Origin: Homarus americanus
Taxonomy: Eukaryota > Arthropoda > Malacostraca > Decapoda > Nephropidae
DNA: 64,000 nt
Direction of reading: 5' to 3'
NCBI RefSeq assembly: GCF_018991925.1
Contig: NW_024735503.1
Span: 4,818,762 to 4,882,761, forward strand
The translations under genes and the position numbers were made by a program. The notes beneath the pieces were generated by a model. The model was not told where the DNA came from, searched no databases, and was given only the letters and a program-made list of their open reading frames with translations. Numbering within the stretch: position 1 is the first letter of the stretch; every line of letters begins with the position of its first letter. Below, in pieces: positions 12,295-64,000 of the stretch.

Positions 12295-14872
12295 TCACAG
12301 TTGCATCAGAGCAGACTTGCTGAAGCCACTCATCTGCTTCCTGTGCTTTTCCACAAGTTGCATGACATCCTGCAGCTGCTGCTCATCCTTCGTGACTGAA
12401 CCAATGAAGTCCTGCATAAGCTTTATTCCCCTTTCGGCCACGTCATTGGTTACCTTCAGGCTTCTGGAGAAATCTTTCAGCTTCATGAACTCTTCGTTTT
12501 TCTCCCAGTCTTCCACCGGTGACATCAGCCATGCTGTGCCGCACACATGATGCTCCTTGAAGATCATCCATGAACGTTCATCTATCAGGTCGGAAAGCCG
12601 TGTAGTCTGTTGGATGACCAAGTTGTCGTTGGCGTAGTCGTTCGTTTCTTCTAGGCAGCTCAATTTGGTCGCCATCTCCTTTTTCTCTGCCGCACTCAAC
12701 TTCTCGCTGCACAGCGACAGAACGACGGTCTGTGGCCTTAGATACCACAGGTGGCGGCTCGCGACCGCCAGCGCCGCATCAGCCACCTCACAGTCCACGG
12801 CCCTGTAGCGGAGGAGTTCGTGATGCAGTTGCAGGTCATTCACAGGCGCATCCTCGGCTACTGGTGATTTCAGCCACGCCGGTGTGTACAGCAGAGACAC
12901 AAAGATCGCCATCCTCTGCAGCTTGACGCACAGGTCACTGCTGAGCTCTAGCTGGTGGCTAAACGTGTAGATCTTGAGGTAGTATATGATCTTCGCCATC
13001 CAACGAGCGTGGTGACATGCGCCAGGACGCAGAAAGTGCGTGCCGCGCGGAGGATTCACACCGAGGACGAGGAGCGTTAGTTCTGCCGCTTCTCGGTAAT
13101 CCTCTCTGGCCCATTCTGTGACGGTCAGCAGGTAGCTAACGGTCCTGTGTCGGAGGTGACTGAGCCAGTCAGACTCTGGTAGATTTGCAATGTCCAGCCT
13201 GAGATACTGAGAGTGATCTAGTTGACTCCACCTTTTCTTAAGAGTCTGGAAGAGAGGGTCCGTAGGGGCCGATGTTTTACCGAAGATGTTGCTGGCAGCG
13301 GCTCTCACCACCAGTTCCATGACGTGGTGTCTGCACCCAAGCCTCAACAGCTGTTTTTCCAGCAGCGCCTCCAGATGGACAACCGCACCTTGGACTCGCC
13401 CTGTGTTGGACGACGTTGTATCAAAGCACAGTGCCTTGACGTTTGAAGCGCAGCTCCAGTCCTCGATAGCACGAGCTGTTGCGCGTGCCTGGGTCAGGCC
13501 AGTGCCGTCCTTCACTGGCAAGACAGCAAGCAGCTTCCCTTCCTCATGGCCGCGCCCTGAGATGAAGATGGCCTGTCGGTGTTCTTCTTCTCCCACGACG
13601 TTCTGAAATGAGAGAAATATAAAAATTCAGACAGATAATGAAGAATTATCAAGGCTGCCTTTTTCTCCAAGCTTTTTGTTAATGATTTGATACATTTCTA
13701 ACAATATATTACAATAGTCTAGGCTTTGGTAAAATATTAATGTAGTACCTAAACGTGTTCTCACCTTAACCAGCTTACCATCCCAGTGCACCACTGCATG
13801 TGGTGGAGGCGTGAAGGCTTCCCTTTGTGCGGCAGCTACCTGACGACGGTGTGAAGCTCGCGCCCGTCTCGCAGTCTCTCTCGAGATCCGGAACTCAGAC
13901 AGATCGCCTGGCGGGTTAGCAGAGCGCAGCACTGCTGCGACCACCGAAACTATCTGCGAGCAAAAGCAGGCAAGGGTGTCCGTAGAAAATGTCGACTGTT
14001 TAAGTGCTTATCAAATAATTAACAGAAATTTCAAACATTCCAAACACATTTATGGATACACTTGCTTCGTTATTGGATATCCGAAGACGGTCAGCGAGTT
14101 CCTTTAATGCTGGCTCTTGGAGAATGCGACGTGGAAGCTGAACCGTCACATAAGGGTGCTTTGATGTGTACCTGCCAGGTTGTATCGCTGTGTCCTTTTT
14201 CTCCATTTCTACTTCCGTTGGGGTGTCAGCCACCACTGAGGTTTGAGGTCTCGAATCACTGCTGCTTGGTTCACAGGCTGCGAACCTTCCCTGTTTCGAC
14301 CTTTGCTTCTCGACTCGTTCCTCCTGCTTTCTCTTCTTAGCGGCAAAAATCTTATCGTTACCACTCATGAACGCTTTTCTTTCTCCGCGTTGGTCTTGAT
14401 AGAAGGCGATATCTTGTTGTTTGTCGGCCGGTGTAAGCAGCCGGTTCTTCTCGATGTCCTCTACGGCGTCCGGTGCTCCGATGTCCCACAACAGGTCAAG
14501 TTGAGACTTGAAGTTTTCAACCTTGTCCTTTGCAGCCCTGTCCCGACTTTTTTGTAGACTTCTCCAGTGCTCCCATAACTTTGTCAGCTTCTCCCGGCAC
14601 CCCCTCTCTGAGATAGTCTTGATGCGAGCTAAATTCCAGAACGTGAGTACGTTTCTCACTGTTTCTTTAAACGTCTCCTGTCTGTCACCAGATTCATTCA
14701 CTGTGTGAAAGAAGAACTTCAGGACTTGACGCATCGTCGGGAGTTTACTGCCTCTAACTGACGATGCTGGCTGGCCTACTAGATAGATTTCAGTGGCAGA
14801 ACGGGTAGTGGATGATGTTGGCCTGACAGTCCCCTTAGCATTCTCCCCCGACTGCGACTCACTCTCTTCCAT
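12295..14872 (-). CDS. Putative transposase, RNase H-like fold suspected, three exons
   Basis: I join three minus-strand exons: 14872-14048, 13953-13765 and 13602-12295, about 773 residues. The start is the ATG opening MEESESQSGE. The introns use GT donors and AG acceptors in phase 0; the first donor is the least certain. Residues 1-275 are charged and low-complexity after about 60 (KKRKQEERVEKQRSKQGR), possibly a nuclear-targeting or DNA-binding part. Exon 2 ends HWDGKLVK and exon 3 has CFDTTSSNTG then CRHHVMEL, later HARWMAK. Two acidic residues 66 apart (D333, D399), a C-x-x-H soon after and an RW motif recall the hAT-type catalytic core, but overall similarity to a named superfamily is not established. 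I recall FDTTxSNTG proteins as common unannotated proteins in invertebrate genomes. The inverted repeats around it support a transposase role. Confidence 0.72.
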
Positions 14873-15151
14873 GATTGTATGTATATAAACAGATGAACTC
14901 TGTAAGAAAAAAACGTTTTGTAATAAAACAAAATAGGCAAACAAAATAGGGTCACATAAGAGCAATTTAATCACCTGTAGAAAATACAACATAAATAGAT
15001 AACCATAAATTTACTGCCACACTATATAGCAGATTTGAGTAAATTATAAAATAACACCACAGTACCAACAACAACACAACACATGTCAAAACACTGCAAA
15101 GAAGCGCAGGGTTTTAAAGCTGCCAATGTGAACCTAGTGAATTTATAACTC

Positions 15152-15484
15152 CGTTAACGCAGGTAGGCTACAGCCTTTGACCTGACTTAGAAGGTCAAAT
15201 AAGAGGTGCATGCAATCGAATTAGGTGTCAAAGGAAAGCTGAATAGCTGCTCTAGCCAGCCATTAGGGTTAAGTAGTGAAAAGCAGCGCGATTGCTGATC
15301 TATAAGAGAAAAAGCTTGAGTTTTGACGTTTTTTCGCAAAAATTCATTTTTTATATTTGGATTCGCGACCCCTAGAACATGTTGGATTTCATTAATTCTG
15401 GCACCAATGAATTCAGGAGTTACAAAATAATGGGAAAAAACACCCCCACCCACAATTTTAAAAAAGTGTGAAAAAATGAGCAAC
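15152..15484. repeat. Right terminal inverted repeat of the 3.7-kb transposon
   Basis: Inverted near-copy of 11782-12109. It ends about 10 bp before a separate Tc1-type MITE. Confidence 0.9.
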
Positions 15485-15495
15485 TGTACAATGTA

Positions 15496-15670
15496 CAGTC
15501 AGGGTCAAAAGTCTTGAACACTTGGCAACATCTGGCATCTACTTCTGAGTTATACATATATGATTAGGATATACTAATAACACTAATTGCCATCACATTA
15601 TGCCTGAACCACAAAATGGGTACTTACATGCCAAATACTATCAACTGTTCAAGACCTTTGACCCTGACTG
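15496..15670. mobile_element. Tc1/mariner-type MITE, 175 bp
   Basis: It begins CAGTCAGGGTCAAAAGTC and ends with the inverted form GACCTTTGACCCTGACTG, with TA on both sides (15494-15495 and 15671-15672). The CAGTCAGGGTCAAA end is the typical Tc1-like terminus. It is too short to encode a transposase, so it is non-autonomous. It lies about 525 bp upstream of the CRMP start codon. Confidence 0.88.
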
Positions 15671-15800
15671 TACATATATTTAATAGTTCCTTATAGAGTA
15701 CGATAGATACTGTTGTTTTTGCTATAGGTCATCCAAAAACACTTGAAATAAGATACAAGTTCTTTTCTCGTCGTATTACAGATTTATCCCTGGTTATTTA

Positions 15801-15876
15801 TGACGTCACTGTTAGTTCCTTCGAGTGTTGGGATTGATGACGTCTCTAAATCTGGGGGTGGAGCCTACTGACGTCA
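15801..15876 (+). promoter_or_regulatory. Cluster of three CRE-like sites upstream of CRMP/dihydropyrimidinase
   Basis: There are perfect TGACGTCA palindromes at 15801-15808 and 15869-15876 and a near-perfect TGACGTCT at 15838-15845. CREB/ATF-family factors bind this motif. The cluster sits 320-390 bp upstream of the start codon, in a region with more CpG than its surroundings. A GGGTGGAGCTTA/GGGTGGAGCCTA pair flanks the last site. The transcription start was not identified. Confidence 0.6.
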
Positions 15877-16193
15877 CAAGAAAAGGGTGGAGCTTAAGAT
15901 GTAGCAACGCTCGGTAAGGGGCGCCACCAAAACACGAGAGAAGCTAAGTGGCTGTGTGTTCGTTCGTCGCAGTCTAGCGTACACCGCCAACCTGGGAGTT
16001 GGGAGGGCTAGGGCTGGGTTGTCGGTGTCGAGAGCTGGGCCACGGGTGTAGTACAGCTTGCAGTCTGCACACGAGAGCTTGCAACTTAACATCCGGGAGC
16101 TTGTGACCTACCGACTTGCATAGGAAACTAAGAGGTCACGTGAACACCAACAGGTTTTTGTGTAGTGAAGATCCCAGCAGGTGACTGAGCATC

Positions 16194-59118
<42,925 letters not shown>

Positions 59119-59939
59119 ACGTGGTGATGGTGGAGGCTGATTACAACTGTCTTTTGAAGATATAAATTATATTGCCCTTCAAATTATGTATTCAAGAAAC
59201 ATAAGAAGGTATTATGAAAACAGACAGGCAAATGTATAAATTATTCATATATATATATATATATACACTTAATATTATAATTTATAATTTTTATTCCAAA
59301 TTCAGAAGATATAATGATATTCATATTTTAAGATTTGTTACCAAAAGTTTTCCTGTTCTAACTTCAAAGATGATTTTTAATAGTGCATTTGAAAGATTTT
59401 GTGATGCCTAATTTTTGTTCATATACAGTATATGTACTTTTTTTGCTTCATATTTCAAAGATCAAGAAACACACAAAGGGCCTCACGAATTGACCTTTGA
59501 AGTAATGTACATTTACTGGAAACTAGATATTACAGAAAGTTATCACTGTCTACACTAGCATGTTGTCACTGCCAGTATGTGGAGTGAACGTTGCCTTTTC
59601 CACAACTTATCACTTGAGTAAACGATATGACAGCAGCTGACATTTGTTGCCTTACTAAAAGACACGGATGTGAAATATGTTTTTTAAGATAGATAAGGAG
59701 ACTTTCCAGTCATCTTCATTTGTAGTTTTCATGTCTCACAGAGGAGCATCAAAGTGTGAAATCTTCATTCAAGATACTGTAATGGCAAATTAGTATAATT
59801 ATCTGAACATATGAAACCCATTAATTTCAGTATTTAGCATCTAGTATTTTTTTCTTCTAAAATAATCCTTATTCTGAAAAAATCAAAGCATATACAAGTC
59901 TTACATGGGACTATTTATTATCTCACTGTATTTAGTATA

Positions 59940-60726
59940 CATGGAATCCCCGAGTTACAAGCTCCCATACTTACAAATGTGATCCCATTATATTCATAAT
60001 AAAAATCCAGCACAACATATGAACATTCACTGGTACTTACAAAGGCAGCGTGCCTCAGCTACGTGCTTGGTGGATCCAGGTCCTGGCAACAACAGCAGTC
60101 AGTCAGTTGGGCATCACCTTTCGTGTGTGTTTCTTGGTATCTGCTTGCTGATTTTTGTGAATCCTTATCATGACTGGGAAGCATGCGAGTAGTGGATATG
60201 ATGATCCAAAGTCCAAAAAGTGTCAGACCAAGTTAGACACAATTAGCAAGCCTCCATCCCAAATTAGCCAGTTGCTAAAGTTGAACTGGGATATGATTAA
60301 CACAACTCTTTAAAGACAAGGACAGAATTCGTGAGCATGTAAAGGGATCTGCCACAATGTAGTCTGCCACTGTTACTAAGCAGAGATGGGTGTTATTGTG
60401 GAGATGGAGAAGTTGTTAATAGTATGGATAGAGGACCAGTGTCAGCATAATGTGTCCAACACTATCTTCACCTAGAAATTAAAGCATCTACTAGTTCTCC
60501 TAGCTTTATCCATTCATATGAGCAAGCCATCTTCAAGGTAACTACCCCCAAAAAATTATATACTACAAATAATTTACATGCATTAATTACTATTTGTGGC
60601 TTAGAATTATGAGTTTATGGATAGGAATGGGTTGAATTTTTCTTCTATTGCAAAATTAACATGGTTCTGAGTTACGCACATATCGACCTACAACCAGGTC
60701 CAAGAACGTAACGCGGGGACTTCCTG
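59940..60726. mobile_element. Internally deleted Tigger-type element with transposase remnant, 787 bp
   Basis: The left end CATGGAATCCCCGAGTTACA and the inverted right end CAGGAAGTCCCCGCGTTACG are flanked by TA (59938-59939, 60727-60728). The interior at 60170-60470 still shows traces of a jerky/Tigger-type transposase N-terminus (MTGKHASSGYDD; later RIREHVKGSATM), full of stops. It is a different family from the element at 36288. Confidence 0.83.
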
Positions 60727-60892
60727 TACTTTTTATCTATATAATAGACTTGAATAAGATTTTTATCGCCCAAAATATCTTGTTTTGTCTTTGTAAATTA
60801 CCTGGTCAAAACTGTGTACTACTGTACTTTGTTCTCAAGTATTTATACAATTTTGTCTGTATAGCCATACTGTGGCAATTATGGCATTGGAC

Positions 60893-60960
60893 AATAAATT
60901 CATCAACATATTTTTGTATTTTGTCTGTTATCTTTTAGCAACAGTTAATAATTAAATAAA
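60893..60960 (+). terminator. Candidate polyadenylation signals
   Basis: AATAAA occurs at 60893-60898 and 60955-60960, 1.8 kb past the CRMP stop, followed by GT/T-rich DNA. Another lies at 59998, inside the transposon at 59940. Which one, if any, ends the CRMP transcript cannot be told from sequence alone. Confidence 0.3.
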
Positions 60961-61613
60961 GTATGTAAATGGGATGAACATTTGGCATTTGGTTCCAACC
61001 AGGTACACTGTAAAAATAATGTACCTTAGGTCCATTGGATGGCTGAAGTATCGGAAGTGATGAGAGGAGAGGTGGAGGGGTGACTTGGAGGAAGACATTG
61101 AGCAACAATGTGGAGGGGAATTGCCAGAAGACACAGTTGCTTATGTGTTTTACCACATTGAAATGTCCAAATGGCTGCATTGAGCTGATGGGTGGTGGTA
61201 TGTTCGAAAAAGCCATGTTTGCATGAGTGTCATGAACATTCAAAACACCGCAACATGGTCAATGTATAATTTTCTATGAATGGGCATTATTTTGCCAGAT
61301 GTTAGAAACTGAGGCTGTACATGATAGACTGGCACAACTGAATTTTAATAATAAGAAAATGGGGATACACTTAACTCTAATGTTAAATTGAGATACTGTA
61401 CTAACAACCTTGGAAATCAGAAAATATCCTATTTCCCTATTTCATAAATCTCATGGGAAACAGGTCAGGTAAGAATAAGGTCCCCTTTACATGTAATTAC
61501 AGGCCATCGCTGATGAATGTCATGCTAAACAGCATTGTTTTGATATACCCGGTAGTCATTTAATAATTAGGGAACAATATTAGATATACTGTAAGTCGCT
61601 TTTGTTTGATACA

Positions 61614-62266
61614 CAGTAAAACCTCGATTAACCGACCCTCGATCAACCGACCCTCAATTAACCGACTTTCGGATTAACCGTCAATCCCGAACTCCTAATT
61701 TTTTTTTTTTTTTTCAGGGATTAGCCCACCCGGGCACAGGTCACTGACCCACATCGGCTTGGGGGGCGATAATGTAATAATATTAATAATGATGATAATA
61801 ATAATAATAATAATAATAATAATTAAGAACCATAAATAAATGCAAAAATGAAAAAAAAAATCGAGTGAGAAATCATATATGTATGTTGTGTTGTCAATAG
61901 TAAGAGAAGCAATTGAGACCCTGCAATTGTGTGTAAATGAGGTAGAAATTCAGATCAGCAACCTGGGACTTGGTCACAATTTTTGTGATGACATATGTTC
62001 TTTGACTTTTCCCTTTTTATTCACGGTTTCTGTGCTGGTTCATATTTATTTACTAAAGTGGCTAATGTTTTAAAGCAAATTCTATTGAAATATGACTGTC
62101 AAATGAACAAAAATGAATAGAGGGAATTAAATGAGGTAGGTTAGGGAAAGGTACTTTGAAAATGTATGTTTTATTTCCGTAGACTTTATGTACTATTAAC
62201 CGACCTTTCGAATTATCCGTCGGCCCCCTTCCCCCCATATGTGGACGGTTAATTGAGGTTTTACTG
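61614..62266. mobile_element. Tigger-type MITE, 653 bp
   Basis: The left end CAGTAAAACCTCGATTAACC and the inverted right end CAGTAAAACCTCAATTAACC are nearly identical. TA follows the right end; the left dinucleotide is CA, probably mutated. GACCCTCGATCAACCGACCC-like words repeat inside the left end. There is an ATA trinucleotide run at about 61790-61820. No coding sequence. Confidence 0.88.
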
Positions 62267-63155
62267 TAGTGTCATCTTGAATCTCACATGCACCAGTGTT
62301 TCACCTGCCCCACCAATGCTTTACTAGCCTGCCAAAATTCAATCTCACGCTTTCTGCCTTAGTGACAACAACTGGTGTTGATCTGTGAGTTATTTTTGAG
62401 CCCAACATTAAAAAACAAATCATCACCATGCTTGGAAAACGTCCTGCTGGTACTGTACCTAAGAAATCCGGTCTTTCCATCAGTTTAGGTGTGAAAATTC
62501 AGGAACTGTGGAGTTTGGAGAGAGAGCCTGGGGAGGAGAGTGACTTTGACAGTGACATCACAGAGGAGAGTGCCTTTATACATACTTGTACATACATGGT
62601 TAGTTTAATGCTGAGTCTTTTTGTTCTAATTATTTTAGTGATGCTTGTTAAGGAAAAGTTGAGATTTAATTTATTTTTAACCTACAGTATACAGATTATA
62701 CACTCAGACTGAGCAGGGCGGTTGTAAACAAAGAGCAGACGAGAAGTATTTGCTATAAATAATTAATTTCTTCACATGTAAAGCATATAGAGACATCAAT
62801 TTAGTGCCATATGATCAGTTTTCCACTGTTATACCCAACAATTTCCCTCATTCTTCATATCCTGTTTACAGGTGATATATAATCATAGATTCAGAAAACT
62901 AAAAAAAAAAAAATTTAATTAAAATAAAAAGTTGTATCGTTTTTATTACTATTATCCAAAGAACATCTGTGGAAAAAATTAATGAAATTGAACAATTTCT
63001 GGTGTTAGCCATCTGCTCCATTATTACTTTTTACTTACTTTTATCCTTTTCCAACATTTTTATTTACAATTACAGGTATTCGGACATTTTAGGGAAAAAT
63101 ATTGGGGAAAATGCCTGTGATGGGGTGAGTAGTGTTTGACTAAATTGTCGGCTGT
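62267..63155. other. Non-coding stretch, no gene supported
   Basis: An open frame at 62428-62712 begins MLGKRPAGTVPKKSGLSISL and holds an acidic run (EESDFDSDITEESAF) before a hydrophobic tail. I recognise no family and see no splice or codon-use support. It could be a fragment of a transposase N-terminus. Confidence 0.4.
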
Positions 63156-63225
63156 GTATGTATCAGGGCTGCCAGATGTACGACAAGCTTCACGGCCAAC
63201 ACTCGCACCATCTCAAGGCCAGATA

Positions 63226-63944
63226 TTGTGAGAGTTGTAGAACTGTTGTACAAGAACAAGAGAATTGACCCAGAGGAATGTGAGTTCAGTATTGCTGGAT
63301 ATGACTCATTTACGAACCTTACTCAAGAAACTTGCAAGAGGGGTGTGGTTATGTATGCTAGGCAAGACCTTAGAGCCAGCCAGGCGAGGGTACAGGGAGA
63401 GGATGTTTTTGAAGAGTCCAAGTGGTGTAAAATTAAATTAAAGGGAGGGAACTTACTTATTGCCTGGTGTATCTTCAGATCCCCAAGCTGTGGCCCACTA
63501 AATCAAAGGAACTTAAGAGCCTTAATAGACAATGCAGAGATGCTCAACCCTAGCCACCTCCTTGAGTCCTTATCATGGGGGATTTTAACTATGGCGACAT
63601 CGACTGGAGAAACGAGTTCACCCCCAAATGACTTGAATAACCCTGCTACTCTTTTTGTAGAAACTCTGAGAGAGAATTTTCTTTTCCAACATGTTAAAGA
63701 CCCGACACATTACAGAGGGGAGCAAACACCCAAACCACTAGACCTCTTCATAACAAACGAGGAGGGTATGGTGGCCAAACTGGAACACCTTGCCCCAGTT
63801 GGCACCAGTCTCCATATAGTGTTGTCATTCAGACTTAACTGTTACCTAGTTAAGAATAAGGCCAGGCCAGGGTGCAAATATTACAAGGGATTACAATGGG
63901 ATGAAGGAAGAGATGAGTGGTATCAACTGGCCTGACTCATTAAG
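63226..63944 (+). pseudogene. LINE endonuclease fragment (exonuclease-endonuclease-phosphatase fold)
   Basis: Reads PEECEFSIAGYDSFTNLTQE, KRGVVMYARQDL, FEESKWCKIKLKGGNLLIAW, IFRSPSCGP, then after a frame change MGDFNYGDIDWRN (ATG at 63575), then back in the first frame HYRGEQTPKPLDLFITNEEG and MVAKLEHLAPVGTSLHIVLS. GDFN and LDLFIT are core motifs of LINE endonucleases; the final S/T-DH motif is degraded to TSLH. The frame change out and back plus a stop near 63935 show it is dead. It fits the same CR1/L2-like group as the fragments at 1, 7022 and 34270, and may continue past the right edge. Confidence 0.85.
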
Positions 63945-64000
63945 GCACAAGAACACAGACACTACGCTGAATATCATAACTAGTAAAGTGACCCATTTGA

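Larger units (their letters stand above)
11782..15484 (-). mobile_element. DNA transposon with about 330-bp terminal inverted repeats and an uncharacterised transposase-like gene
   Basis: About 330 bp at the left (11782-12109) returns in inverted orientation at the right (15152-15484). Both ends begin with GTTGCTCATTTTT read inward. Between them lies one minus-strand three-exon gene. Length is about 3.7 kb. The two repeats are still very similar and the gene is intact over most of its length, so insertion is not ancient. The outermost base is uncertain. A 6-bp TGTACA occurs just outside both ends (near 11769 and 15492) and is a candidate target-site duplication. I cannot place the element in a named superfamily with confidence. 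Confidence 0.82.

Noticed and set aside
12257..13606. Plus-strand open frames over 12.3-13.6 kb
   Set aside because: They are antisense shadows of the minus-strand transposase exon, which carries the conserved motifs.
15874..16092. 72-codon minus-strand frame in the CRMP leader region
   Set aside because: No recognisable protein. It overlaps the GC-rich leader and promoter of the plus-strand gene.
59998..60003. AATAAA as the CRMP polyadenylation site
   Set aside because: It lies inside the transposon at 59940-60726 and has no supporting downstream element I could see. The later signals are only marginally better.
62428..62712. 94-codon frame beginning MLGKRPAGTVPKK
   Set aside because: It has no recognised domain, and its second half looks like random hydrophobic translation. 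Too weak to call a gene.

Overview
This window is arthropod nuclear DNA, most likely from a decapod crustacean (inference). The support is TTAGG/CCTAA telomere-type motifs, a CR1/L2-like LINE whose 3' end resembles one I recall as common in decapods, very dense GT/GA microsatellites, large intron-rich gene structure, and an arthropod-type gene that can encode both dihydropyrimidinase and CRMP.

The main gene runs on the + strand from 16194 to 59118. I assembled 13 coding segments per transcript by hand from splice sites and phase. They give one open frame of 580 codons plus stop. A 42-bp first coding exon is followed by an 18.4-kb intron; the remaining exons lie between 34624 and 59118. Two adjacent alternative exons (46705-46937 and 47416-47648) are both exactly 233 bp with the same splice phases. 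The first encodes the dihydropyrimidinase version, keeping a zinc-ligand histidine. The second encodes a CRMP-like version with lysine at that position. This looks like a mutually exclusive exon pair that switches one protein between pyrimidine catabolism and a non-enzymatic cytoskeletal/signalling role. Three CRE-like sites lie 320-390 bp upstream of the start codon.

Layout: 1-8.1 kb holds two degenerate minus-strand copies of a CR1/L2-like LINE around a 53-bp satellite built on TTAGG. 8.1-11.8 kb is microsatellite-rich non-coding DNA. 11.78-15.48 kb is a DNA transposon with inverted repeats of about 330 bp and a three-exon uncharacterised transposase-like gene. 15.5-34.6 kb holds a small Tc1-type MITE, the promoter and exon 1, then a long first intron packed with minisatellites (23, 39, 23, 34, 22 and 41 bp units). 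34.6-59.1 kb holds the remaining exons; the introns carry a dead Tigger/pogo transposon with readable 28-bp inverted repeats and several smaller TA-flanked elements. 59.1-64 kb holds two more such elements and a plus-strand LINE endonuclease fragment.

No complete bacterial, viral or toxin gene was seen. Most other open frames are shadows of low-complexity repeats.
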